Positions 12,401 through 23,911 of a stretch of 64,000 nucleotides of DNA are shown one piece after another. This DNA comes from Hanleya hanleyi (Eukaryota > Mollusca > Polyplacophora > Lepidopleurida > Hanleyidae). Within the stretch, counting starts at the first letter, position 1. Each line of letters opens with the position of its first letter. Where the stretch lies: positions 36,189-100,188 of the forward strand of contig JAVTVY010025161.1 of assembly GCA_036873755.1 (NCBI GenBank), read 5' to 3'. Made by a program: the position numbers and the translations under genes. The notes below the pieces were generated by a model. That model had not been told where the DNA came from, did not search any database, and was given only the letters and a program-made list of their open reading frames with translations.

Positions 12401-13918
12401 TCATACTATCACAAAGAGAGAGAACGTTATGATTTGCCAGTTTATGGCCCAAAATTTCACGGCAAGCACTTCTTGACCGTGGTATGTATTAAAGTGGGCA
12501 AGATGTGCTGGCCATTCTTGGTCTATCCATGAGGATCCAAAAACAACCGCCAAACCCAAGGTACCAACAGCGTCGGAAACAGTTTGGTCTGGTTTGATCA
12601 CATCAGAGGATACCCAAATTGGAGAAAGAAAATTACTTTTCCGTTGAAAGACTCCAGGAATACAAGCCAGGTATTAACATAGGCTCTAGCTTCATTCAAA
12701 CGAATGTGATGGTGAGCCAGTGATACATCTTTTGTTAAGGTCAATCAGGCAGCGGAGAAATGCTCTGCCGAGCACGGCGGCTTTACAGGCAAAATTGTGC
12801 CAGCAAATGAGAGATTGCAGTTCCACAAGAGTTACCTTTTTGCGGCGCGAGAATTCACTCAGTATGCTTTTTAGTTTATGAATTTTGTTTTCTGGAAATG
12901 GTGCTTTCATAGTTTTGCAGTCCAGTTGAATCCCATGCATAACCATAATAGTTGATGGGTAGTAAGTCTTAGCATGTTTGATTGTAATGCCCAAATACTC
13001 ACACAAGTGAAAGTGTTGAGAGCTATATAGACCAGTGGCTAGCGTCATTTGCACCGACGAACATGAAGTCGTCCAGTATGTGGATCACCTCTGATATGCC
13101 GAATTTTGTAGTCATAACCGATTGCAGAGAATGACTTGAGCTCTTTAATATCTTACAGGATGTAGAGCATCCCATCGAGAGGCGCCGATCACAAAAATAC
13201 TTGTCGCCCCCGGTGAACCCCAGTAAGGGGTGAATCGCTGGCTCGAAAGGTATGATGCGGAAGGCATCATCTAAACAGATTTTTGCCATCAGACTTTAGT
13301 GGTTTTTGAACTAGTGCCACCGTGATATCTAATGTCTACGTATTCAACATATCATAGGTCATGTTGAATCGCACCGTTAATAGAAAAGGCAGATTTTCTA
13401 GGGAAAGATAAATCGTTATCACCTTAAAGGTATTGGGGGGGGAGGAGATTTGGTTTAATGTCACCCTCAAGGTTATCTCACTCATATGGTGATATCCAGA
13501 TTAATGATGGAGAAAGCTGGGATACGGGAAGAGAACCACCTCCGGCCCGTCGGCATGTAACTCACACATGCAACAGCGAGGCTCGAATCCGTGCCGGTTC
13601 GGCGGTGTGAGGCTTGCGATCACCAGTGATGCGCCTTAGACAACTCCGCCACCAAGAGCCCCCCAAAATATTAGGTTCTATTCTGGGGACTAAGACTAAT
13701 GGAGTGCAAACCTTATTGTCAAAAGGAGTTGAGAAGGGACGAGCAGCTCGACCTTTCGACAACTCTTTGTCTAATTTAGCTTCTACGATAGCAGGGTTTT
13801 GCATAGCAGATGAACGATCACGCGACACAGTGAAAGCATATCTTCTCGAGTTCCAAATATCGAAACTGTTTGTGAAACTTGAAACAAGCAAATCTACCTT
13901 AGGGTAGTTACTTAGCAC
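12401..13918 (-). pseudogene. DIRS-like reverse transcriptase-RNase H, broken
   Basis: A minus-strand polyprotein remnant of a tyrosine-recombinase retrotransposon (DIRS/Ngaro group). In coding order: an N-terminal RT block at 13918-13668 with NPAIVEAKLDKELSKGR and PLVLVPRIEPN; after the SINE, FKVITIYLSL; then DDAFRIIPFEP, LGFTGG, MGCSTSCK and the polymerase motif HILDDFMFVG (13289-13023); after a frameshift near 13040, the thumb region with KVTLVELQSL and GRAFLRCLIDL (13054-12692); then HHIRLNEARA in another frame and an RNase H start with VSDAVGTLGLAVVFG near 12580. The second Asp of the DD pair is present. No recombinase was found downstream. The SINE, at least two frameshifts and stops make it a pseudogene. 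The block order and the LDD form of the catalytic motif fit DIRS rather than LINE or Gypsy elements. Confidence 0.8.
13437..13665 (-). mobile_element. tRNA-derived SINE inside the DIRS-like RT
   Basis: Read on the minus strand it begins near 13665 with GGCTCTTGGTGGCGGAGTTG, a tRNA-like head. Box A is at 13634-13651 (TGGCGGAGTTGTCTAAGG) and box B at 13579-13590 (GGATTCGAGCCT), about 45-55 bp apart as in tRNAs with a long variable arm; the head most resembles Leu or Ser tRNA. A non-tRNA body follows down to a C-rich end at 13437-13445. It interrupts the RT between EPN and FKVI codons. No second copy is present in the window, so family boundaries are approximate. Confidence 0.7.
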
Positions 13919-14099
13919 AGTTTTAGTCTGATCTCAACCGATGTTGGAAGAATAACTCCTTTTGCCGCTGGATTTACACATGCTAATTTACATGTAAGGA
14001 GCTGAGAAGAATCCAATTGGCAACAATTGATGTAGTTCACAACCGTGGCATGTACGATAACCTGAAGTTTCATCCTTCGAAACATTTGTTTTAGTATCG

Positions 14100-14530
14100 A
14101 TAATCAGCAATGAGGATGGGGCGCTAGTGGCCATATTGGATATCTGTAGAAAAGAAAATAGCCAATAAACTGCATGCTTGCTTGATCGAGTCAATCATAA
14201 GAGAGCTACATGTACATGTACAGAAACCTCTCAATGGATTTGTAAATATATATGATATCTATTAGCATATATACAAACGCCCATACATGTGTATAGCAAT
14301 AATACCATTATTGGGGACGCTCTGGCGGCCATATTGGATATTCAACAGGTAATAAAGTTTCCAATCATCGTTATTATTTTCTTCTCGAGTCAGTCAGGCT
14401 CGTAGAAAACCAATCTCGTGTAAAAGGGCGATTCAAGCTGTCAAATAGTCGCCATCAGGAGGATACTGTATGTATTATGGCGGCCATATTGGATTTATGC
14501 AAATTAAGGGCCTTCCACCTCCTGTAGAAA
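14100..14530 (+). repeat. Degenerate repeat with recurring GGCCATATTGGAT
   Basis: GGCCATATTGGAT or GGCCATATTGGATT occurs at about 14130, 14328 and 14483, each with related flanks (GGGGCGCT / GGGGACGCT upstream; GTCAATCA / GTCAGTCA downstream). Spacing is roughly 200 and 155 bp. It may be a decayed satellite-type array. Confidence 0.5.
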
Positions 14531-15710
14531 TGAGCACCCCTTCTGAGATCATTTCTTATGCCCAAATGAGCCTCTCTGCAAAATATGGTACTTTATTCCA
14601 GTCAGTCACGATCTTGACCTCAAGCCACTGGACTACTTCAAGCTGCACGTGCATTTTCGGTCGAAGCAAAAGCTCTGTCGATTGATTCTGATGGATCCTG
14701 AAAATTCCGGAGGATTTTCCATTGCACGAGATAAGATATACTCTACCGAAATTTTCGATCGAGTTGCCAACAACCTAGAGCCCACACATATCAATGTAAC
14801 TTTAGCTAAACAGGTGCGACTCGTCGTGTGAACAGCGGCGGTTGTGTATGATGTTGCTATTTCAGCACGCTTATGGATTTACTACGATCGCCACCCCCTC
14901 GGAAATTCAAACCCGGCGAAATAACACAAATTATGCGAAATGCTCGCATGTAAACTAATTTCGAGTCGCAAAACTAAGTGAAGAACAGCTAACGGAGTAA
15001 ATCATCTATCGAAAATCAAAAATCGCGAGTAATTTTCATTTATAGGCATTTACTATTTTAAGCAAACTGCAGTTATACAACCCAGTAGCTGGTCGTGGAT
15101 CAGCGAACGATCTTGTTTATTAACATTCCCATTCCGTCCAATTTGAATATAGCCACGTGAGGAAGGGTAGTATATCGTTCAATACAGGACAAAAATCTGC
15201 CTATGCTTTCAATGCTAAACAACAGGCACATGCGTTAGAATTCCATATATTTGTTAGAGCGGGTGACCCAAATTGAGACGATGACCTTCATGTATCTACA
15301 AGCTTCAGGTACAACATTCAACAGACAACCGTCGTCGGTGAGATATGTTTGTGTTCATGCATACATACATAATTAACAACGGATAATTAGCACCAAATCC
15401 AGAGTATATACAATACATCAACATGAACAAAAGCTGGACTCATTATGGTGAATGGAGAACCTGAATTATAAGGGACATACTTCGTCTATACTCAAAAGAC
15501 GTGGGAAATAATGTTGTTTTCATACTGAAAAGGTCACTGGCAACCGTAGTGAATCTGTCTATGGCAATTTCTGTCAACTAGAGAGGTCTTAGTATCGGTT
15601 ATTTTTTACCTAGTAGTAGTAATACAAAACCTTGTATCCGAACTCAACAGGCCTTAAATTTCTTCAATGTGTGGTATTATATAAACTTGCACACGAGGTT
15701 ACAAACAAAA
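14531..15710. other. Unassigned sequence
   Basis: No recognised gene or repeat. Two short plus frames at 14470-14831 have no motif. Confidence 0.4.
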
Positions 15711-16725
15711 ATACAAGCGTCGAGCCTGACATTCAGTACACAACCGTCGTCCAAGAAGACATCCCGCGTTCAAGAATCGAATGATCTGATTCATTCATTA
15801 TTAGCGTCTGGTCCGTCATTTATTATTCAGTCGTTGTCCATTAAAGAATTACCGCGTCAATAATTACAACCGTCTAGTGAGCCATTCATAATTCAGCCGT
15901 CGTCCATTAAAGAATATCCGCGTTCATAATCCAAAGACATATTTCATATTCCATATAACAGCATAATCACCAAATTAAAAACAGAAAAACAAAATAAAAA
16001 CAATTGTAGTATACATAAACATATGCTAGTTTCCTGCTAGAGAGAAGTGGTCAGCAGTTTTCAATGAGGCATCATGATGTTCCAAAAATATTGAATCCGT
16101 ATCGTTGATCCGTATCGTTGTAATTACAAGCGGTTGGTCCGCCATTTATAACTCAGCCGCCAATTCGTCATCTAGAGAATTTAAAGTCGTCATCTAGAGA
16201 ATGATGTATCTCAGTCAAGCTTTGACTGTTACTGTTCATATGAACACCGTGAGCATCTAGAAGTACATGGGTCCGTGCGGCCCCTAGCCCCGAGTTACAA
16301 ACAATATAAGCACAAAACTCGAAGCATGCCACACAGTACGAGTATTTACAGTGATCAACAGTTTTCAATTATGCCAGCATCGCATCATGATGTTTTTGTG
16401 ACTATGATATCTCATTCACGCAACTGTTGAATTAACATCATGAAGTTTACACGATATTCATAGGATCAGTAGCCCTGGGGCAATTGCAGTTAGGTTCGAG
16501 TAACGAAACTTAGCGCCACAGAACTTACACACTGCACAGGTTTATCTATCGGCGTGTAATATTTATCACCAAATTTTAGAAACCTTTACTTGGGTGAAGG
16601 CGTTTGGTGGTGTAGACTGATCGACTCCGTTTCTGCAAAATTGTTTTGTGGCATTGATTGGAAACGTCATAATTTGTACAGGATCGAGCGTACGATGCTA
16701 GGCGAGATAAATCCAGGAAAGTGTT
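15711..16725 (-). mobile_element. Penelope-like element, 3' end with tandem tail tips
   Basis: Minus-strand 3' portion of the PLE family seen most fully at 37.8-38.7 kb. From the 5' side (high coordinate): the last RT codons at about 16530-16725, the 3' UTR with GGGGCTAGGGGCCG near 16275-16290, and the 3' tip reading ...GACGGCTGAAT...GACGCTTGTA. The tip is repeated: partial tips start at about 15711, 15801, 15866 and 16127. Head-to-tail partial copies are characteristic of Penelope-like elements. No intact frame remains. Confidence 0.7.
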
Positions 16726-16779
16726 GCTAACAACATCTTGAAGTTGTAATCGCAGGGGTTAAAGACCGAGGATGCCAAC

Positions 16780-16925
16780 AGTATCAGCTTGAGCGGTATT
16801 AGATACAAATATTTCAGAGCGATAATGTAATAGCCTATCAAGTCATCTGTTGGAAAATGATGAACTATGTGACCGCCATATAGAAAAAAACAGCACAAAC
16901 GGGGGATTTATTGAATACAATTTCG
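16780..16925 (-). mobile_element. PLE-associated segment shared with 23.7 kb
   Basis: TTAGATACAAATATTTCAGA and the following ~130 bp recur at 23703-23850. It probably belongs to a second PLE 3' subfamily. The open frame over it has no recognised motif. Confidence 0.55.
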
Positions 16926-19035
16926 TATTCAGAACAAATGACAAAACAGTACAAAAGAATACACGATCTTTAATATAATTACTTTGTAAAATTAACTATG
17001 CTCCAGTGAAGTGTGTTCAGACCTGATCGGGTGGTGTCCTTATCATTAGCGTACTGAAAGAAATGTATTTGCAAGCGTGGGATAGGGCGAAGCTTAAAAC
17101 ATATCGTTTATGATTAATGAGAACAATTTTAAAAAACGTTCACATTGTCTTCTGTATGTTGCCAACGCTCGGATGAGATTCAGGCAGCTCAATTCAATGG
17201 ACGATGTCGCTTTTTACTGTTCGATATTATATTCTTAAAACTTAAAACTTTTTATTAGTAAATAATTATATTTGTTCTATGGGGTGTCTGAACTGAATAT
17301 TATTATTTAAATGATATTAGCGCTATGGAATACGAAAATAAAATATCCCATACCAGCTAAGCAGAATAAAGATAACACATGTGAAATGGGGAAAAGTGAT
17401 ATACAGTAAAGAGTACTTACCAGGTCTAATCTCGTGAGTCCCGCAATCTGTTTGTGGAATCTCCTGATGTAAGTTACTGGCGGGTTCCAAATAGTTCATG
17501 GGCGTTTACCTACTAGATAGTCCGATAGTGCACAGCCCACTAAGTGCCAGTGAATTTTATAGGCCATCCGTTTTACGTCACGACTCCTTCGCCAAACAGC
17601 CTCGCTTCCGAGTTACATTTATGCTCTTGTGGCAATTAGCAATTACGATCACCATCACGAAAATCATCGATATTGACAGCGGCCTTTATTGTAGTAAGAG
17701 TCCGGCGAGTCTTGCTCACACCAGGGAATTAACTGCCCGTCCACGTGTAAGAGAGACTTCTGTGAAAATCCATAAACGCCCCAAATTTTGTTATCCGGCC
17801 ATAAAAGAACAAATAATAGCATTTCGCAGCATGAAAATGCCGAAAGCTGTATCCTAAAGCGAGACTGCATTAAGGTTATTTCGACCATCAAAACCAGTAG
17901 AATGAAAATCCACTATCAAAGTAGTATTTAGTGTATTCTGGTAGTTATTATTAAATGACTTCCAATGAATTCTGCTCGCTGTAAACCTCGAAGATTTGGT
18001 CTAATGTTGTGCTATATTTATTATTGAGCCTCATCCGTTTTACCAAGGTATCACTCCTGAAGAATGAGGAGCAAGCGACTAAAGTGTAACACAGTGATTT
18101 TCTCGGAGCAATGGAAGGCAGGGAATGGAGGGCATGCTTTGCTGTTGTCATCGATATTTCGAAGGCGCAAGTACCAAAGATCTGCGAGTCATGTTCCATG
18201 ATCCGCAATCGACTAATAAAGCCCCAACGGATAAATCTGTACAGCTGTCCACGCCAAGAAGGCTTTGACAAATGAATTGGTCTACTTTTCAACAATCGGC
18301 TCAGTTAACTCCAGACATACCTCGCTTTCCAAATAAGAAAGATCGCTAAGCGGAATATAACTGTAGTTGCCTACATACGATGTATATGACACCTAAAGTT
18401 CGCGTGTAAATCTTTGCCCTGGATGAGATATCTATACAGGAGTATCGTTTCATAATCATATTCGTTGAAAGGAAACAGGTATAAAATAGATAGCTCATCT
18501 GAACCTCGCACAAAATCGATGATCGTTGTAATTGGCTTCATTTGATCCAGACAATGTATTCTCTGATACTAAGAAAAGAAGAAAGGAACTGTCATAGGCT
18601 GAAACCTTCAATATAACCCTACTTTGTAATCTCACAAAGCATGTAGTGAAACATCGGCTATGACACGGCGTTTTGTGACGAGAAACGTCTTTCTTTGTAA
18701 GGGAAACAAGTCGACCAGGAGCATAGAAAGTCTTCTTCATATAAAATGTTTTCAGTGAGGTTTAAATTAAAGAAAGAATAAACATATTGGGGTGGTGTCT
18801 ATATATTATAGTTACTATAAAATAATTGGAACGCAAGGACAATATTGTGTATCCGGCCATGTGTGCATTCATGTGTTTATCGCGTTAAGTTTGCTCATCA
18901 GTTGATATTGGTCGACATTATATTTCTTAAGTTGTTTGCAGATTGACTTTTTTAGCACAATGCTTGTCCGGGTATTCTTTGGAATCGACTGTAATTGTCC
19001 TTTCAGATACGCCCATCGTGAATGACGTATATGTA
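16926..19035. other. Unassigned sequence
   Basis: Nothing recognised. The longest frames (17498-17857 plus; 17951-18295 minus, 114 codons) have no motif I know; the latter could be an exon but there is no support. Confidence 0.35.
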
Positions 19036-19036
19036 G

Positions 19037-19106
19037 CAAGCGTCAGATCCGTCAGCCGTCGTTATTAAAAGAAGTTCCGGGTCAATAATTGAAAGACCTA
19101 TTCGTG
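19037..19106 (-). mobile_element. PLE 3' tip fragment
   Basis: A short match to the 3' tip: CAAGCGTCAGATCCGTCAGC, then the GTCGTTATTAAAAGAA and CAATAATTGAAAGACC words. Confidence 0.6.
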
Positions 19107-19204
19107 TGACAGTTAGTATCAGTTTCAAATGCGTATGAAATAAAAATAATGAATACACAAGATGGATTCCTGCAAAACAGAAACTGACAAAAGTTTACAT
19201 ATGC

Positions 19205-19550
19205 CATTTCAGTATGACGAGCGTCGTGCTTGTCCATTTTTGGGGTTCATCTGCGTCTGCTGAGAGAAAGATATAGATCACATCAGGCTGTTTATACAGA
19301 TGGTTCTAAAGATGGTGAGAGAGTAGCATGCGCTACTATCTTTAGGTCTAAAACGAAAACCTGTCGACTACTAGGTAACAGTGCGATATTCACTGCAGAA
19401 GCAAAAGCTATATTGTCGGCTTTGGAAGGTATTGAGTCCACTAAAAGGAAAAAAAATATGTCATATTCTCAGATTCACTGTCATGCCTTCAAGCGATTAA
19501 AGCAAACAGCAAAAAATGATTTGCATGATATAGCTAACACATAAAGTATA
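19205..19550 (+). pseudogene. LINE RNase H domain fragment
   Basis: A 5'- and 3'-truncated piece of the RNase H LINE. The frame from 19230 gives VYTDGSKDGERVACATI with the first catalytic Asp, then FTAEAKAILSALEGI with the Glu. A frameshift at the A-run near 19450 moves the continuation to another frame, where YVIFSDSLSCLQAIK supplies the next catalytic Asp. RNase H domains of this form occur in LINE clades such as I, Nimb and R1. The 47.6-kb copy shows the same ALEGI...ILSDS order, which ties this fragment to the family. The terminal His/Asp part and zinc knuckle are absent. Confidence 0.85.
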
Positions 19551-22500
19551 GGTATTTACCAATCAAAAAATGCCACGTTGTTCGATGCAACCAGCAACAG
19601 AAAGTGTTATTCGTCCCAGTAATACTTACACTTTCACCAACAACATAGACTCATCGGTCTCATTGTATGTTACAACCACGGAATAGAGCAAATCCTAAAA
19701 TGCGAGCGATGTACCATATACACAAGTCCATCTGGGAAATTTCCAAACGGAAATAAGTGGAGGGGATTAACTTTATATAGGATAGGTTGTCGATACGTTC
19801 ATTTTTATTTCGTTCAGATATAGGCCTGTTCAAACTAGAAATCTGATCCGGTTTGACATGTTTTCCCTTGAAACACACTGATTAGGAGTACGTAGCTTTC
19901 ATAGTAAGGACCAGTCCAATATTTATATTTTTTGCTTATCTCTCCGTTTATGGCGCTATGTTACCTTGGTTGCCCATCTATCCTCTCTTGCAGTAATGCC
20001 CATTCACAATGCTGATTGGAACAAACAAATCAGTGAAAATATCATTTGTGTAATTTGTGTGGTTAGACTGCAATAGCCTATTGTTTGCTTCTTTAAATTG
20101 AAGGTAGCTAAAAAAAGCTACGAATCCTCGTGAATTTCATACAGACTCGAAGCAGTGCTCGCAATCGGGGACAATGGTTATGTTCGTCCAATAGCCTACT
20201 CTTTTTCACCCAGCAATTTTAATGCGTACATTCAGCACGAAAACATATGTGAGATGCAGATATCGCAATTATCGTTTGGGTTATTTTCTGCATCCGAGTT
20301 CTTGTATCTATAAATGAAGGTTGGTGTGATTTATTGCTGGATTCCTGCAAACGAGTATCGAAATGTGTGCGAATATTGACGAAGATAACTGTTTAATTTT
20401 CATGAGATCTCTATAAAAATACCTCTCCCAAACTGACAGAACGCACCAAGAAAAAAATCTCGAAATGAGGACTATTATGTCAATGCAGAAATACAAGACT
20501 TTTCCAGCTTAATGCATGATTAACACAAATTATCTCAATGTTTCAGTATCCCTAGCAGGTCAAACCTTTGAAAAATGTCCGCGATATTAACATATATTAT
20601 TCACTCAATAGGTTGGTGGAAGAGAAATCAAGAAAAAAACATTTTTTTATACGGAAAACTAGCTTTTTAAAATAAGCTGTCGGTCAAGACTTCTGGAGAA
20701 CCCACTTAGGGCTGGATTGTCTGTGAGTACTACAGGTGACCAACGTATGTAATATTTAGCAGATGGTGAATAGTTGATCAAGTAATGAACTGTCTTCTTT
20801 TTAACAAGTAAAACTGAAAATTAGGCAATATTTAGACAAGTCGCTCCTCGGTAAATTTGCTCGATTTCTCCGTAAAAAGATATAGCGCTGGATTGGCCTA
20901 CTAATAACTCCTGAGCTATTTTGCCTAAAACCGTGAAAGTGGGACACAGCGTAGTATATATATATACATATATATGGAACTAAATATGAGTCCCTATTTT
21001 CTCTAGGTTCTTTAGTTGAAGAGGGTCGTATTTTGGATGATTCTTGGGTCAAAATAATAAAAATAAAAATGCTGCTGCTAATTTTGCTTGAAAGGTATGT
21101 TTACAATGACTTAAAGTTCAAATATTTTTGATGAAAACTTTAGATGTTATTAGAGAGGACATTTAGGGATCCACTTTTTTGTATGTGAAAGTCAGTGTTG
21201 TTCACCAAGGAAAATATCTATTCCAGTGGCTGTGATGGTTCATATAATATATGACGTCCCCAATCTAAAACGTAGTTAAGTACTGCCTATTTTCCATGTA
21301 CTTATGAAGAAAATGATGCACAAAGGGTCATTTGTGCTCCGCCATTTGCTCTAGATTGTATCACAATCAGGTAATTTTCAGGTAATTTTCGAGTTTTTGA
21401 GGTTATAGAAGATCGTTGTGTATTTGTAGAGAATCGCGCGGAAACACAGACGATTAAACAAACTCAATACATACGTTGAATCGCTTGATTGAACAGCCTT
21501 CAGCGCCAGTATACATAGGTTGTTGAATTGCTGAAAAATATGACAGCACAATGTACCTGCATGTACCTGTATTGGAATTCGAATAATTAGTTCGAATTTC
21601 CAAATTCCTGGAACTTCAATGCGAATGAAAGGCGATTTGTTCCCTTGAAAAAAATATTCATTTCAAAATTTAATAGCTGTTTGAGACCACATTCCAGACA
21701 TTTAGTGTTCTTTGATATTTCATCTTTTTGTCCAGAAAGTCACACCAGGAAAACGCTTGTTTGTTGCGTCAATCAAGAAATACATATATTAGCATTTGGT
21801 CAAAAATACGCAGATTAAAATTGCTCTAGGAAAATATATATTATGAACACCCCATGACAAAATAACACGGTCAGTCTGCCCGGATATGTCTTCATTTAAG
21901 TTTGAATCAGATGACTAGAGCGCACAGGGGACTTCAAACTGTTGTTTTCACCAAAATGTCACTAAAATCAACACCAGATATCGAGGATACAAATGTAGTA
22001 GATATCTTTAGAAGCTCAATTTAACCCACAATTATCGACATATTGTGTCGATCCCTTAAAGTCTATATCTTCCAGATGGTCAGTGATTTTATGCTGTTGT
22101 CGAGACAAGATGAATATGCCCAACGTTTGGCCAAAGGTTAATGGTTCGACGTCTTGTAGATAGAGGCGTAGAGTTAACTCTGTATGCGAAAAAGATAGTT
22201 ACCAAAGGGTTCGGGTGATTCTACAATAATTGCGCGGCTGAGACACTAAGACTACGACCCAGAATCCTCCGTATTCTCAGTTTTGAATGTGAGGTGGCGA
22301 TGGAAGCTTTCCTGTAGAGTCATATGGTTGCTCTTTAGTCGCCAGACGTCAAGTTTTCCCACCTTCGGCATATCGCTCCAATTTAAAAACACATCCGCCA
22401 GACTTATGCTCAACTTTATGGTACCCAATGTACCAAGCATTCTCCAAGACACATATATTCTCATACATTTGATAGGCCTACCTTACCGTTGGAAAACAAT

Positions 22501-22976
22501 ATTAAAACGGCTAGAATATGCACCGACTCATTATTCTGCTCACCGACATGCTTTCTTGTTCTTTTCGCTGAATTAATCATCTAATATCAGACGAACTTAG
22601 AGGAAACCGGACTACAATGCTTTTAACACAGTACGTTATGTTTCAATTGTAATTAGTTTCGTTAACAGCACAACGATGGAGTCATGTCTTGTGCATGACG
22701 CAGACATAGCCATTCTATCTATAGAGCGATCAAACAGGACACGGTTTCAAAGTAGTAGTATTATAAACCACAAATATCACAAAGTAGATATCTAATTTTC
22801 GTTTCAAACACAGTGAAGTAAGCATGCCATCCGTGAACTAGCGAAGCGAAAATCAGGAAAGGACAAGTATGCGCTTAATACTGTAATCATTATTCCTGGA
22901 AACAATTTTTCGAAAAACAAAATTAGGATATACCACGACATATATAATAATGAACTGTCCTACCAATACACATTTT
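19551..22976. other. Unassigned AT-rich sequence
   Basis: No gene recognised over 3.4 kb. There is a short TA run near 20954-20975. A minus frame at 22252-22464 (70 codons) lacks a known motif. Confidence 0.4.
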
Positions 22977-23355
22977 GAACCTACCTGACCTGGGATTTTA
23001 AAACCTGTCTTGGCCTGGGCCACTGCCCCCTCCCCCCGCCTCATTTTTCTTATCCCTTGGAATATGGAGCATTAAACTTACCACAATATACCCTTGGGTC
23101 ACGTTCTACAGCAAATATGAACTCCAAATTGGCCGCCTTGATGACCTCACAGTGACGTCATTTAAAAAAACATTTTTGGGTCGATTTTTTTTATGTTTAT
23201 GTGTTTTCTTCGCAAAAACTGCATGATAAATTTATCAATAATAATAATAAGATATGAAAAAAGTGGGTTTAACCTAGCAGATGAGGAGGAATTTTAAACA
23301 TATATGACCCCGCATGGCCGCCATTTAGATCATGCAAATAGGCTCATGATTTGGG
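22977..23355 (-). mobile_element. TTAA-MITE family A, copy 2
   Basis: The left end (CCTACCTGACCTGGG) is a decayed terminal repeat without TTAA. The interior matches the 34.7-kb copy in reverse, including the TGACGTCA palindrome at 23153-23160 and the (AAT)n stretch at 23236-23252. The right side ends at ATGCAAATAGGCTCATGA without a clear terminus. This copy lacks the Helentron insert seen at 59.5 kb, so it gives an unoccupied site for comparison. Confidence 0.75.
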
Positions 23356-23639
23356 TTCTGTGTTCCAGTCATATATTTAACTTTCCACTCCCGCACGTGT
23401 GTAAATTTGCACCATATAAGTGAACACGTGAGTTCATTTCCCATGTGGTTGGGGTTACTGTTGTTCTAAACATTACCATGCATGTACGCTTATTAATCGC
23501 AACAGAAAAGGGGTGGTGGAAAACGATCCCGGCGCACTGACAAGAAGCCCCATGACTCCACAGACAAATATACTGACTGCATATTTCTAAAAACATCACA
23601 ATAACGAAAAGTGATCCCTTGATGATCCCAGTTACGCTT

Positions 23640-23850
23640 TTGTTTAGATGTTCATGTGGACATTTGGAATGGCATGACCACACGGTCCCTAGCACCGAAT
23701 TGAGCTATATTAGATACAAATATTTCAGAGCGATGGTGTAATAGCCCTATCAAGTCCATTGATGGAAATGATGAAATATGTGACCGACAGATGGAAGAAA
23801 CGGCCCAAACGAGGGAGTACTTATAGAATGTAAGGTCATATTCAGAACAA
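23640..23850 (-). mobile_element. PLE 3' region, second subfamily
   Basis: GTTCATGTGGACATTTGG... CACGGTCCCTAGCACCG and TTAGATACAAATATTTCAGA match the arrangement at 56.4 kb and 16.78 kb. Truncated at both sides. Confidence 0.6.
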
Positions 23851-23860
23851 ATGAATACGA

Positions 23861-23911
23861 GACCCGACACCGACAGGGACCCGACACCGACAGGAACCCG
23901 ACACCGACCAA
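23861..23911. repeat. 17-bp tandem repeat, three units
   Basis: ACCCGACACCGACAGGG begins at 23862, 23879 and 23896 with little divergence. The unit is not CRISPR-like: there are no spacers. Confidence 0.85.

Noticed and set aside
16494..16510. GGTTCGAGTAAC resembling a tRNA B box
   Set aside because: No matching A box upstream on either strand; the segment is part of a PLE 3' region.
17498..18295. Frames of 114-119 codons considered as exons
   Set aside because: Opposing overlapping frames and no recognisable domain.
22252..22576. Antisense pair of 70- and 97-codon frames, the minus one with a plausible exon-like composition
   Set aside because: No motif could be named and there is no second copy or neighbouring exon.
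23861..23911. Short regular repeat considered as CRISPR
   Set aside because: Units of 17 bp are contiguous without spacers, and the genome is eukaryotic.
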